Shown here one piece after another: positions 25,674 to 34,750 of a stretch of DNA of 64,000 bases (position 1 is the first letter of the stretch; every line of letters begins with the position of its first letter). The notes beneath the pieces are model-generated. The model did not search any database and was not told where the DNA came from. It saw only the letters and a list, made by a program, of their open reading frames with translations. The position numbers and the translations under genes were made by a program. The stretch lies in NCBI GenBank assembly GCA_024690405.1, contig JAILCU010000109.1:1-64000 (forward strand). Reading direction: 5' to 3'. This DNA is from Bacteroidales bacterium. GTDB taxonomy: Bacteria; Bacteroidota; Bacteroidia; Bacteroidales; Bacteroidaceae.

Positions 25674-28600
25674 ATGAAACGTCTGTTGAAGTGGATGACG
25701 ATCATCGTGCTGACCCCTCTCCTGCTCATCGCGCTGCTCATCCTCCTGTTTTATCTTCCCCCTGTACAGGATTGGGCTGTGCAGCGGGCGGCGGCTTATG
25801 CCTCCGGGCAGACGGGCTACGAGATCCGTCTCCAGCGTCTGCGCATCACGCCGCTGCTGGACGTCAGTCTGCAAGGACTGACGGTGTGCGATGCCGAAGG
25901 CGACACGCTGGTGGCGGCCAAAGAGGCCCTCGTAGACTTAGACCTGCACCAACTGTTTAACCAGCGCATCGTGCTCGAGGGCGTAGCGCTTCATGAGGCC
26001 AAGGTTAATACGAAAGAGATGATGGCATCGGCTGCAGTCAAAGGGGAGTTGAATTCCTTGGAATTGCACGATGACATTGATTTGCTCCAACGTCAAGTCA
26101 ACATCAGCAAAGTGACGGCCAAGGAGCTAGATGTCGAAGTCACTTTGCGCGACACCACTGTCGCGGACACCACAACCTCTGCCCCGCTCGACTGGACCAT
26201 TGCCATCGCACGCGCAGACATTCGCGAGGCCGACGTCCGTCTGACACTGGCCGACAGCACCCGTTTCGACCTGGACTCCCTCAACCTCACGGCCGACAGC
26301 ATCCATCTCGATTTGGGACGTGAACACCTGCGGGTGCCCCGTGTGCTCCTTGCCACGCCCTCGTCACGTATTGATGCCTCGGTAGCCATGGACTTCAAGT
26401 CGCTGGAATCAGGTGCCGGCGGCACTATGGACATCGGGCTCCGCACCTCGTTCTCCAAATCGGACATCCTGAGTTTAGGTGAGCCCTGGCTACCCGAAGG
26501 ATTCGGTGATGCCTACCCCGACCTTCCTTTGGCCGTGACGCTGGCGTTATCAGGCAATATCGATTCCTTGTCATTGCAGCGCATCGAGGCTACCTTGCCG
26601 GGAAGCATCAGCCTGGACGCTCGCGGAGACCTTGTCGCACTCACCGACAGTTCGACACGGCGCGGCACTTTGGACTTCAATGTACTAACCCAGGACCTTG
26701 ACTGGATACGGCCCCTCACGGGTTCCGGACTCGAGGGCATACTGCTTCCCAAGATGCAGTTGGACGGCACCGCCCACGCCAACGGGCCGGTGTATGCGCT
26801 CAAGGCCAATCTCCGCGAGGGCGAAGGCATGACGACGCTCGAAGGCACGCTCGACACCCGCGGAGCGCTCACTTACAATGCCGATATCTCAGCCCACCGC
26901 CTCCACATACGCCATTTCATACCCTCCCTCGAGGTGAGCCCGCTCACGGCCAAAGCCTCACTGTCAGGCTCCGGCACCGATTTCCTCAACCACGCTTCAC
27001 GCCTCGACGCACACGCCGACCTCCAGTCGTTCTCCTACGACAAGCTGGATCTCAGCAACACCCGGCTGACGGCTAAGATCGCCCATGGCCACGGCAATGC
27101 CCACGTGGTCACCGACGGGCCGCTCCTTGCCATGGATGCCGAGGTGGAGGCTGCGCTCGACCGCATCACCGAACTCGCCTTCTCTGCCGATGTGAGCCGT
27201 GCCGACCTCCACGCGCTCGGCATCGTTGACCATCCGTTGCGCACCGCCATGCGTATGCACCTCGACGGGGCCACCGACCTCAAGGCCAGCCACCGTCTCG
27301 AAGGCACCGTCACCGAGATTCAGCTCATGCCCGGCGACACCCTCTTCCGCCCCGAGGACGTCACGCTGGCGGCTTTGCTCCGCCCCGACACCACCTATGC
27401 CCATGTCACCAGCGGCGATCTCGAACTTACTTTACGCGGCCACACCGGCTACGAACGCTTGCTCAGCCAGTTCGACCATTTCACCCAGGAACTCCAGCGG
27501 CAGCTCAACCTCCGCCACATCGACCAGCAGGCACTCACGCGCCGCCTGCCGCAGGTGGACCTGCGCATCATTTCCGGGCAGAACAATCCGCTCCACGACA
27601 TCGCGGCCTCGATGGGCTATGAATTCGAGAACCTACGCATCGGCATGCGCCTCGATCCCGTCACGGGCATCAACGGCGGGGGACGCATCCTGGCCCTCAA
27701 CACCGGTGCCATCCTGCTCGATACCATCGGGATGCACATCTATCAGGACTCCACCGACGTCCGCCTCGATGCCCGGGTCCACAACAACCGCCGCAACCCG
27801 CAGTTCTCCTTCGACGCACGGATGAATGCCTTTCTCAACGCCGAGGGCCTCGCGGGCGCGAACCTTATTTATTACGACGATCGCGGAAAGAAGGGCGTAG
27901 ACCTGGGCATGAGGGCATCGATGACCGACGACGGATACCTCGTCAGCCTCGACCCCTTCGACCCCATCATTGCCTACCGCACCTTCCATCTCAACAAGGA
28001 TAATTTTGTAATGCTGGGCAGGGACCATCGCGTCGAAGCCAACGTTGACTTGCTGGCCGACGACGGCACGGGCCTGCATCTCTATTCCACGCCCAATGCA
28101 GAGGCCCTCCAGGACCTCACCGTGAGTATCAACCAGCTCAACTTAGGCGAACTCACCACCGTGATTCCTTACATCCCCCGCCTCGCTGGCTACCTGCATG
28201 GCGACGCTCACCTCATCCAGACGAGCGAGCACCTGAGCATCGCTGCCGACATGAATGTCAACGACCTGGTTTACGAGGGTTCACGCCTGGGTCAGGTCGG
28301 ACTGCAAGCCGTTTATCTGCCCAATGCCGACGGCAGCCATTTTATCGACGGGATCCTCTTGCATACGGGTATGCCCGTGGCGACGTATACAGGTTCCTAC
28401 ACGCCTAAGGGCGAACAGGGGCTCCTCGATATCGATGCCACCCTCGACCGTCTGCCCTTCGCGCTCCTCAACGGTTTCATCCCCGATGGCATGGCACGGC
28501 TCGAAGGCGTCGCCGTGGGAGGCGTGCACGTCGGCGGCACCACCGCGAAGCCCGATATCACCGGCGAAATCGGCACCGTAGGACTCAAATGCATCTCCGA

Positions 28601-29993
28601 GCCTTACAGCCTCAACCTCGCCTTTGCCGACGACACCCTGCACATTGCCGACAGCAACCTCCGCTTCGACAGCTTCAGCGTCTACTCCACCGGCAAGAAT
28701 CCCTTCGTGCTCAACGGACAGGTGAACTTCGCCGACCTCAGCCGCATCACCCTCGACGCCAACATGTCGGCAAAAGACTTCGAACTTATCAATGCCAAGA
28801 AAACGGCCAAGGCACTGGCCTATGGCAAGGCATTTGTTGATTTCAATGCCTACCTCCGAGGCACATTGGACCATCTGCGGATGATGGGACGGCTGAAGGT
28901 CTTGGGCAATACCGACCTCACCTACGTACTGGCCGACTCGCCGCTGACGGTGGAGGACCAGCTCGACGGACTCGTGGAGTTCGTGGACTTCACCGATTCC
29001 ACCTACGTAGCCACCGAGGAACGCGCCAAGCCGCAGCATCTCGACCTGACGATGAGCATCGAAATCGATGACGCCGCCATGCTCCACTGCCTCCTGAGCC
29101 CCGATGCCTCCAGTTATGTCGACCTCGAGGGCGGCGGCGACCTGATGATGACTTATTCGCCCGAGAAAGACCTTCAGCTCAACGGACGCTACACCATCAA
29201 CAGCGGCACGATCAAATACACCATGATGGTGATACCGCTCAAGGAGTTCAGCATCAAGAGCGGCAGTTATGTGGAGTTCCGCGGGCCGCTCATGAATCCT
29301 ACCCTCAACCTGAGCGCCTCCGAGCGCGTGCGCACCACCGTCACCGAGAACGACCACCCGCGCAGCGTCACCTTCAACGTGGGCCTCAACATCACGCAGA
29401 CGCTCGAGAACATGGGCCTCGAATTCACCCTCGAGGCGCCCGAGGACATGGCCATACAAAACGACCTCAGCACGATGAGCACAGAACAGCGCGGACGCCT
29501 GGCGGTGACGATGCTGGCCACGGGCATGTACATCAACGATGCCGGTGCCGGCACCAGCGGCGGCTTCACGGGGCAGAACGCCCTCAATGCCTTCCTGCAG
29601 GGACAGATCTCCAACATCACCAGCAAGGCCCTGAAGAGCGTTGACCTCTCCGTGGGCATGGAACAGGGCACCAGTGCCTCGGGTTCCACTACGACCGACT
29701 ACAGTTTCCGTTTCGCCAAACGTTTCTGGGGCAACCGCATCAGCATTATCGTGGGCGGCAAAGTCAGCACGGGCGATGATGCCCAGAACACAGGCCAGTC
29801 GCTCATCGACAATGTCAGCATCGAATACCGCCTTGACAAGAGTGCTACGCGCTACGTCAACCTTTTCTACGACAAGAACTACGAATCGATGCTCGACGGC
29901 GAAGTCACAGAAATGGGTGCCGGTCTGGTGCTCCGGCGCAAGACCAACAAACTCGGCGAACTGTTCCTGTTCAGGAATAAGAGCGAAGAGTGA
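25674..29993 (+). CDS. tamB: Translocation and assembly module TamB (AsmA-like, DUF490)
   Basis: 1439 residues. An N-terminal signal anchor (RLLKWMTIIVLTPLLLIALLILLFY) is followed by AsmA-like sequence (VQDWAVQRAAAYASGQTGYEIRLQRLRITPLL) and very long repetitive beta-structure typical of TamB/AsmA lipid-transfer proteins spanning the periplasm. The C-terminal TamB (DUF490) domain shows LNGRYTINSGTIKYTMMVIPLKEFSIKSGSYVEFRGPLMNPTLNL-type features and the ending EVTEMGAGLVLRRKTNKL. In Bacteroidetes TamB works with the BamA-like lipoprotein TamL, and tamL follows here by 67 bases. The role is outer-membrane protein assembly and/or phospholipid transport to the outer membrane. Confidence 0.93.
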   Translation: MKRLLKWMTIIVLTPLLLIALLILLFYLPPVQDWAVQRAAAYASGQTGYEIRLQRLRITPLLDVSLQGLTVCDAEGDTLVAAKEALVDLDLHQLFNQRIVLEGVALHEAKVNTKEMMASAAVKGELNSLELHDDIDLLQRQVNISKVTAKELDVEVTLRDTTVADTTTSAPLDWTIAIARADIREADVRLTLADSTRFDLDSLNLTADSIHLDLGREHLRVPRVLLATPSSRIDASVAMDFKSLESGAGGTMDIGLRTSFSKSDILSLGEPWLPEGFGDAYPDLPLAVTLALSGNIDSLSLQRIEATLPGSISLDARGDLVALTDSSTRRGTLDFNVLTQDLDWIRPLTGSGLEGILLPKMQLDGTAHANGPVYALKANLREGEGMTTLEGTLDTRGALTYNADISAHRLHIRHFIPSLEVSPLTAKASLSGSGTDFLNHASRLDAHADLQSFSYDKLDLSNTRLTAKIAHGHGNAHVVTDGPLLAMDAEVEAALDRITELAFSADVSRADLHALGIVDHPLRTAMRMHLDGATDLKASHRLEGTVTEIQLMPGDTLFRPEDVTLAALLRPDTTYAHVTSGDLELTLRGHTGYERLLSQFDHFTQELQRQLNLRHIDQQALTRRLPQVDLRIISGQNNPLHDIAASMGYEFENLRIGMRLDPVTGINGGGRILALNTGAILLDTIGMHIYQDSTDVRLDARVHNNRRNPQFSFDARMNAFLNAEGLAGANLIYYDDRGKKGVDLGMRASMTDDGYLVSLDPFDPIIAYRTFHLNKDNFVMLGRDHRVEANVDLLADDGTGLHLYSTPNAEALQDLTVSINQLNLGELTTVIPYIPRLAGYLHGDAHLIQTSEHLSIAADMNVNDLVYEGSRLGQVGLQAVYLPNADGSHFIDGILLHTGMPVATYTGSYTPKGEQGLLDIDATLDRLPFALLNGFIPDGMARLEGVAVGGVHVGGTTAKPDITGEIGTVGLKCISEPYSLNLAFADDTLHIADSNLRFDSFSVYSTGKNPFVLNGQVNFADLSRITLDANMSAKDFELINAKKTAKALAYGKAFVDFNAYLRGTLDHLRMMGRLKVLGNTDLTYVLADSPLTVEDQLDGLVEFVDFTDSTYVATEERAKPQHLDLTMSIEIDDAAMLHCLLSPDASSYVDLEGGGDLMMTYSPEKDLQLNGRYTINSGTIKYTMMVIPLKEFSIKSGSYVEFRGPLMNPTLNLSASERVRTTVTENDHPRSVTFNVGLNITQTLENMGLEFTLEAPEDMAIQNDLSTMSTEQRGRLAVTMLATGMYINDAGAGTSGGFTGQNALNAFLQGQISNITSKALKSVDLSVGMEQGTSASGSTTTDYSFRFAKRFWGNRISIIVGGKVSTGDDAQNTGQSLIDNVSIEYRLDKSATRYVNLFYDKNYESMLDGEVTEMGAGLVLRRKTNKLGELFLFRNKSEE

Positions 29994-30060
29994 GACAGCC
30001 GGGGAGTGAAAGATACGCCCGTCCCCCAGACCGTAAATGCCGCCAAACAAAGCATTTGAC

Positions 30061-32751
30061 ATGAAGACAGAAGTGAAAAACAGTTCCCGCACAAAGCAGT
30101 TCCCCGACGTACGCGCCGGGCACGCTTCCCGTCTCCGTAGCGCATCAGGCCGGGTGGAATCTCCCCGTCTCCACAGCGCATCAGCTTCAGCGGTTGCCTT
30201 CCGTCTCCGTAGCACATGCTGGGCGGTCTCCATCCTCTCACTCGCCGCCCTCTGCCTCTTCACTGCCTGTTCCACCACAGCGCGCCTGCCGGAGGACGAG
30301 GTGCTCTATACCGGCATCTCCGAAATCGCCTACGGCCACAAGGCCAGCGACCCCAAGGCCAGCAAACAGGCACGCCGCGACACCACAGGCGTCATCACCG
30401 CCGTGGCACGTGCCTACAATACCATCGAGGACCTGCTCTCCGGCAACGTCGACGCACGCACCAAGCTGCAGCGTCTGAGCCAGGCCGACAGTCTCTTCAC
30501 GCCCCGTCAGCTCGATTCCCTCCGCCGCGAGATTGCCCTCGTGGACAGCACGACGCAAGCCGTACGCACCGAGGTGAATGCCGCCCTCGAATATACTCCC
30601 AACGGCAGCCTCTTCGGCAGTTCTTCGGCGCGCTGGCCCTTCTCCTTCGGACTATGGTTCTACAACCGTTTCGAGGGCTCCCGTTCGGCTGTCGGACGCT
30701 GGCTCTTCAACAGCTTTGCCGCCCAGCCGCGTACCGTCAGCATGGCCAACCCACAGCTGCGTGTGCAGGTGGCCCGTCAGGCTCTGCGTGCCAACGGCTT
30801 CTTCCACGGCTCTGCCGACTTCGACGTCTATCCCTACGGCAAGGACCAGCGCAAAGCCAAAATCGCCTATAGCATCTACCCCGGGCCGCTCTTCCGCCTG
30901 GGCACCATCGACTACCAGCGTTTCGGTGCCGTCACCGACAGCCTCATCCGCGCCAACGACGCCAAGCGGCTGATCCACGAGGGCGACCCCTTCAGTGCCG
31001 CCAACCTCGCCGCCGAACGTACCCGTCTCAGCGAACTCTTCCGCAACAATGGCTTCTACTATTACCGGCCCGAGTTCATCACCTTCCGCGCCGACACCCT
31101 GCAAACGCCCTTCACGGCCCACCTCCAGGTGCGCCCCGCCCCTGATATGCCTCCGCAGGCCGACAACCGTTTCTATATCGGCCGCACGCGCATCACCATC
31201 CTGCCCCACGAGGCACGCAGCATCACCGACAGTCTGGGCTATCGCACCTTCAAGCTGCGCTGGGGCGGTGCCACCGAGAAGCCACCGCTCCGCTTCGGGG
31301 CCATCCGCCACAACCTCTTCTACGAGACCGGTTCGCTCTATCGCCAGCGCCTGCACGAATTCATCCAGAACAAACTCTCCGGCATGGGCGTGTTCTCCAA
31401 TATTCAGATGAACTACACCCCACGCGATACATCGGCCACCTGCGATACACTCGACGTGGACATCTTTGCCATCCTCGACAAGCCCTGGGACAGTGAATTC
31501 GAAGCCAAAGTCACCAACAAGAGCAACGGCCTCCTCGGGCCGGGTGTCGCCTGGGGCATGAACAAGCGTAATGCCTTCCGCGGCGCCGAGACCGTCAACT
31601 TCAAGGTCTATGGCAGCTACGAATGGCAGACAGGGTCCTCCGTCACCGAGGGCAACCGCGACCGCAACCTCCTCAACTCCTTCGAACTCGGTGCCTCCAC
31701 TACCCTCACCTACCCGCGCATCCGCTTCTTCGGCCTGGCCAGTAAGCTCAACCGGCGTGCCGAGGGCAGCACCAGCTACCGCATCGAAGCCGACTGGATG
31801 AACCGCTCGGGCTATTTCCGTATGGTGAACTTCAGCGGACGCCTCACCTACACCTACCGCCGACAGCGTCGCTTCCAGCATGAGCTCACGCCGCTGCGTC
31901 TGGATTACACCATGCTCACCCACCGCTCCGAGCGTTTCGACTCCATCATCAATGCCAACCAGGCGCTCTACGTCTCCATGCGCAACCAGCTCGTGCCCTC
32001 CATGGGCTACACCCTCACCTACCACCGCCGTTGGCGCGAGAGCAAGCGCGAGCGCACCGTCATCGCTGGCACCAAGGAAGCCGGGAACATCACCAGCGGC
32101 ATCTACGCCCTCGCAGGACGCAGTACCTCGCAGAACGACAAGAAGCTCCTCGGTGTGCCCTTTGCACAGTTCTTCAAACTTACGGGCGAGTGGCGCGAAA
32201 CCATCCCTCTCACTGCCCGTTCCTCCATCGCCACCCGCCTCTTTGCCGGCGCCGTATGGAGCTATGGCAACAGCACCATGGCCCCCTATGCCGACCTCTT
32301 CAACGTAGGCGGTGCCAACAGCATCCGTGCCTTCGCCGTACGCAGCATCGGACCAGGCTGCTACCACCCCGCCAATTCCAGCTGGAGCTACGTCGATCAG
32401 GTGGGCAACCTCAAACTCGAAGCCAATGTCGAATATCGTTTTCCCCTCGTCGGCGACCTCGAAGGAGCCCTCTTCCTCGATGCCGGCAACGTTTGGCTCA
32501 TGCACCCCGACGAGGCGCGTCCGGGCGGTGCCATCGAGGCCCGGCGCTTCGGCGAGGACATCGCCCTCGGCACGGGTGCAGGCTTCCGTTACGACCTCGA
32601 TTTCCTCGTCCTGCGCTTCGACATCGGCGTGGGTCTCCATGCCCCCTACGACACTGGCCGCCGCACTGCCTCGGGCCGACGTCCTTACTACAATATGCGC
32701 CGCTTTTGGGACTCTCTCGGCTTCCACATCGCCGTGGGCTATCCCTTCTGA
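30061..32751 (+). CDS. tamL: TamL: BamA/Omp85-family outer-membrane lipoprotein
   Basis: 896-residue partner of TamB. The start at 30061 (MKTEVKNSSRTK) is the first plausible one; ATG 30037 is also in frame. The lipobox comes only at Cys70 (LAALCLFTAC), preceded by a polar, Arg/Ser-rich stretch (residues 20-52) encoded by a 36-bp DNA repeat, so the signal peptide has an abnormally long N-region. After it come POTRA-like domains (about 240-460; YPGPLFRLGTIDYQRFG, GDPFSAANLAAERTRLSELFRNNGFYYY) and the Omp85 barrel (about 500-896) with GGANSIRAF and an aromatic C-terminal strand, FHIAVGYPF. The lipoprotein form of an Omp85 protein is the mark of Bacteroidetes TamL. Confidence 0.88.
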   Translation: MKTEVKNSSRTKQFPDVRAGHASRLRSASGRVESPRLHSASASAVAFRLRSTCWAVSILSLAALCLFTACSTTARLPEDEVLYTGISEIAYGHKASDPKASKQARRDTTGVITAVARAYNTIEDLLSGNVDARTKLQRLSQADSLFTPRQLDSLRREIALVDSTTQAVRTEVNAALEYTPNGSLFGSSSARWPFSFGLWFYNRFEGSRSAVGRWLFNSFAAQPRTVSMANPQLRVQVARQALRANGFFHGSADFDVYPYGKDQRKAKIAYSIYPGPLFRLGTIDYQRFGAVTDSLIRANDAKRLIHEGDPFSAANLAAERTRLSELFRNNGFYYYRPEFITFRADTLQTPFTAHLQVRPAPDMPPQADNRFYIGRTRITILPHEARSITDSLGYRTFKLRWGGATEKPPLRFGAIRHNLFYETGSLYRQRLHEFIQNKLSGMGVFSNIQMNYTPRDTSATCDTLDVDIFAILDKPWDSEFEAKVTNKSNGLLGPGVAWGMNKRNAFRGAETVNFKVYGSYEWQTGSSVTEGNRDRNLLNSFELGASTTLTYPRIRFFGLASKLNRRAEGSTSYRIEADWMNRSGYFRMVNFSGRLTYTYRRQRRFQHELTPLRLDYTMLTHRSERFDSIINANQALYVSMRNQLVPSMGYTLTYHRRWRESKRERTVIAGTKEAGNITSGIYALAGRSTSQNDKKLLGVPFAQFFKLTGEWRETIPLTARSSIATRLFAGAVWSYGNSTMAPYADLFNVGGANSIRAFAVRSIGPGCYHPANSSWSYVDQVGNLKLEANVEYRFPLVGDLEGALFLDAGNVWLMHPDEARPGGAIEARRFGEDIALGTGAGFRYDLDFLVLRFDIGVGLHAPYDTGRRTASGRRPYYNMRRFWDSLGFHIAVGYPF
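30131..30220 (+). repeat. 36-bp in-frame direct repeat in the tamL N-region
   Basis: GTCTCCGTAGCGCATCAG at 30131 recurs as GTCTCCACAGCGCATCAG at 30167 and GTCTCCGTAGCACATGCTG at 30203, spaced exactly 36 bases (12 codons). It encodes RLRSAS / RLHSAS / RLRSTC before the hydrophobic core of the lipoprotein signal. Confidence 0.85.
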
Positions 32752-32794
32752 CCTCTCCGACACCCGAAAGGCCTTAAACACACCGCAGAAACAA

Positions 32795-34513
32795 ATGAAT
32801 AGAACGACACCTGCTACAACATCTCTGAGGGTTTTCATCCCTGTACTGCTCTTCCTGCTCTGCACGTTCGCGACGACCCGCACCGCGGCTCAAGCGCAAT
32901 GCCCCGTGGTGCGCATCGTGCCCGAACAGCTACCGTCTCTGAACAGCCCCCGAAGCGGCCATTGTATCTTTTACGCCCATGGTGAACTGACCGTGGCGGG
33001 TGGCCACACCATGGGTTTTGTGCCTGTCAAGACGGCCGAATACCTCTCCGACGGAGCATGGCATACGATGACCATGACCTATACCCACGACAACGGTTTC
33101 GCGTTCTGCCACAACGGCACAGACATCCTCCTTGGCGGAGGTCACAGCGAGGAGCTGGGCGTAGGTCATTCCTACACGCTGGAGCGCTACGACCCCACGA
33201 CGCACTCTTTCGAGGGTTTCGGCTGTCTCGACAGACGGCGCGTGCTGTCCAATACCGCACGTCTGGCCGACGGGCGCATCGTTATCAGCGGCAACCACTA
33301 CGCCCCCGATGCCATCGCCTGCTACGACGGCAGGGCGCAGGTGGTAAAAGTCGAGGACGTCAGGCAAAGCCGCAACAACCCCTACATCCTCCCTATTGCT
33401 GAGGACAATGCCCTTATTATAGGACAAAACGACCCGTATCAGCGATGCCACGACACCATCTGGGCCGACCGCCTTCAGGGCGACGCCTTCAGGGTGCCGC
33501 TTTTGGAGCAGTGGCGACCCATATATACCGACCAGCCCTTCAACACCGGTGCGTGTGCCATAGGCGACACCGGGAAGGGCGAATATGCCTACCTGCTGGC
33601 TGGCCTTGACAAGAGCGGACAGATGGCCCTCATCCTGCTGCGCGACACCGTCTTCTCACTGCTGCCTACCGCCTGCGACATCCCTATGACCAGTCCCTGC
33701 GGACCTGTCCTATACAGGGGGCCGATCGTGGTCGACAAGGCAAGGGAACGAGGGTATATCGTGGGAGTGGACAGCCTCTGCAGACGCCAGTTTGTGCTCG
33801 CCATCGACTACGGACTCAAACCCGCAGCACTGACCCTCTACCACACCGACACATTAGAACATGCAACTATGGTCACCCCCATCCTGAGCCCTGAAGGTGA
33901 CCTGATTCTTGCGGGTGGCAACCCCGATAACAACTTCAAGCCCCTCTCCTCCGTGTGGCTCTACCGCTTCGGCAGTGCCGGCAAACAGAGTGCTGCAGAG
34001 CATGTTGCATCGGCTGGGAAACGACCCGTATGGCTATGGATACTGCTCCCGGCAGGCCTTCTTGCGGTCGTGGCTGTTTACATGATCTCCAAACGCCGAA
34101 GAACGAAGCCTGCCACGACCGGCGAAGACCTTACAGAGAGCGGAAAGCAAATCCAGGACGAGGAACTGATGCAGCGCCTATGCGAGGCGATAGAGCACGA
34201 ACGGCTATTCATCAGGCAACACCTCCGCCTCACAGACATCGCAGTGGATCTCGGAGTCAGCACGACCACCCTTTCCAACTGCATCTCCAGACAACGTCAT
34301 TGCACCTTTACACAGCTCATCACAGAATATCGTGTGCGCCATGCCCAGCAGCTGCTCCGCCAGAACCCGGAAATGAAGATCTACAGCATCTATAACGAAT
34401 CAGGCTTCACCAGCGAATCCACCTTCTTCCGTTGCTTCAAATCTGTCACAGGACTTTCGCCCAAAGAATGGGTTGCCAACAACGCCCCAAATAAAGCCGC
34501 CCCAACCCCCTAA
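32795..34513 (+). CDS. Transmembrane one-component regulator: kelch-like periplasmic sensor plus AraC-type DNA-binding domain
   Basis: 572 residues. The start at ATG 32795 gives a signal peptide (RVFIPVLLFLLCTFATTRTAAQAQ), 44 bases after tamL. Residues about 40-405 form a kelch-like beta-propeller: repeated blades such as GELTVAGGHTMGF, DILLGGGHSEELGVGHSYTLERYDPTTHSF, GRIVISGNHYAPDAIACYDG and DLILAGGNPDNNFKPLSSVWLYRF. One membrane helix (about 411-430, VWLWILLPAGLLAVVAVYMI) and a basic stop-transfer (SKRRRTK) lead to a cytoplasmic AraC-type HTH (about 460-560; LRLTDIAVDLGVSTTTLSNCI, MKIYSIYNESGFTSESTFFRCFKSVTGLSPKEW). Unlike hybrid two-component sensors there is no kinase or receiver, so a periplasmic signal would have to act through the membrane directly. 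It is convergent with the GH2 gene. Target genes unknown. Confidence 0.85.
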   Translation: MNRTTPATTSLRVFIPVLLFLLCTFATTRTAAQAQCPVVRIVPEQLPSLNSPRSGHCIFYAHGELTVAGGHTMGFVPVKTAEYLSDGAWHTMTMTYTHDNGFAFCHNGTDILLGGGHSEELGVGHSYTLERYDPTTHSFEGFGCLDRRRVLSNTARLADGRIVISGNHYAPDAIACYDGRAQVVKVEDVRQSRNNPYILPIAEDNALIIGQNDPYQRCHDTIWADRLQGDAFRVPLLEQWRPIYTDQPFNTGACAIGDTGKGEYAYLLAGLDKSGQMALILLRDTVFSLLPTACDIPMTSPCGPVLYRGPIVVDKARERGYIVGVDSLCRRQFVLAIDYGLKPAALTLYHTDTLEHATMVTPILSPEGDLILAGGNPDNNFKPLSSVWLYRFGSAGKQSAAEHVASAGKRPVWLWILLPAGLLAVVAVYMISKRRRTKPATTGEDLTESGKQIQDEELMQRLCEAIEHERLFIRQHLRLTDIAVDLGVSTTTLSNCISRQRHCTFTQLITEYRVRHAQQLLRQNPEMKIYSIYNESGFTSESTFFRCFKSVTGLSPKEWVANNAPNKAAPTP

Positions 34514-34567
34514 CCTCTAACCCCTAACTAACCCCTAACCTCACCCTAACCTTTCACTCGAGCTCCG

Positions 34568-34590
34568 CTCGCTCATTCGAACGAAGCGAG
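34568..34590. terminator. Hairpin in convergent gap
   Basis: CTCGCT (34568-34573) pairs with AGCGAG (34585-34590), with further partial pairing inside. There is no T-run, but it sits 55 bases after the regulator's stop, between convergent genes. Confidence 0.4.
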
Positions 34591-34605
34591 TCATGTGACT
34601 CCCTA

Positions 34606-34750
34606 CCCCCTAAAAAAGCCCCCTAAAAAAGCCTCCTAAAAAAGCCCCCTAAAAAAGCCCCCCTGCGCCAGCCTCTCCCCCTCCACGGGGGAGATGTCCG
34701 AAGGACAGAGGGGGTCTTTAGGGGGTCCTTAGGGGGTCTTGAGGGGGTCT
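34606..34750. repeat. Repeat-rich junction: 13-bp C5TA6-type array, dispersed double-hairpin element, mirrored T3AG5 array
   Basis: Four copies of CCCCCTAAAAAAG-like 13-mers (34606-34660) are followed by CTGCGCCAGCCTCTCCCCCT, a perfect 8-bp hairpin TCTCCCCC/GGGGGAGA (34674-34694), a GTCC-gaa-GGAC mini-hairpin and GGACAGAGGGGG, then several TTAGGGGGTC units (34717-34750). The last repeats are roughly the reverse complement of the first ones. The array runs into the GH2 stop codon, so the final residues (DPLKTP) are repeat-derived. A second copy of the core element starts at 54390. Confidence 0.85.

Noticed and set aside
28281-30278. 665-residue frame opposite tamB
   Set aside because: Antisense shadow; no recognisable domain, and tamB/tamL on the other strand are complete.
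32312-32794. 161-residue N-terminal extension of the kelch/AraC regulator
   Set aside because: It overlaps tamL in another frame; a signal peptide begins at the internal ATG 32795.
30652-32883. 743-residue frame opposite tamL
   Set aside because: Antisense shadow of a well-supported Omp85 gene.
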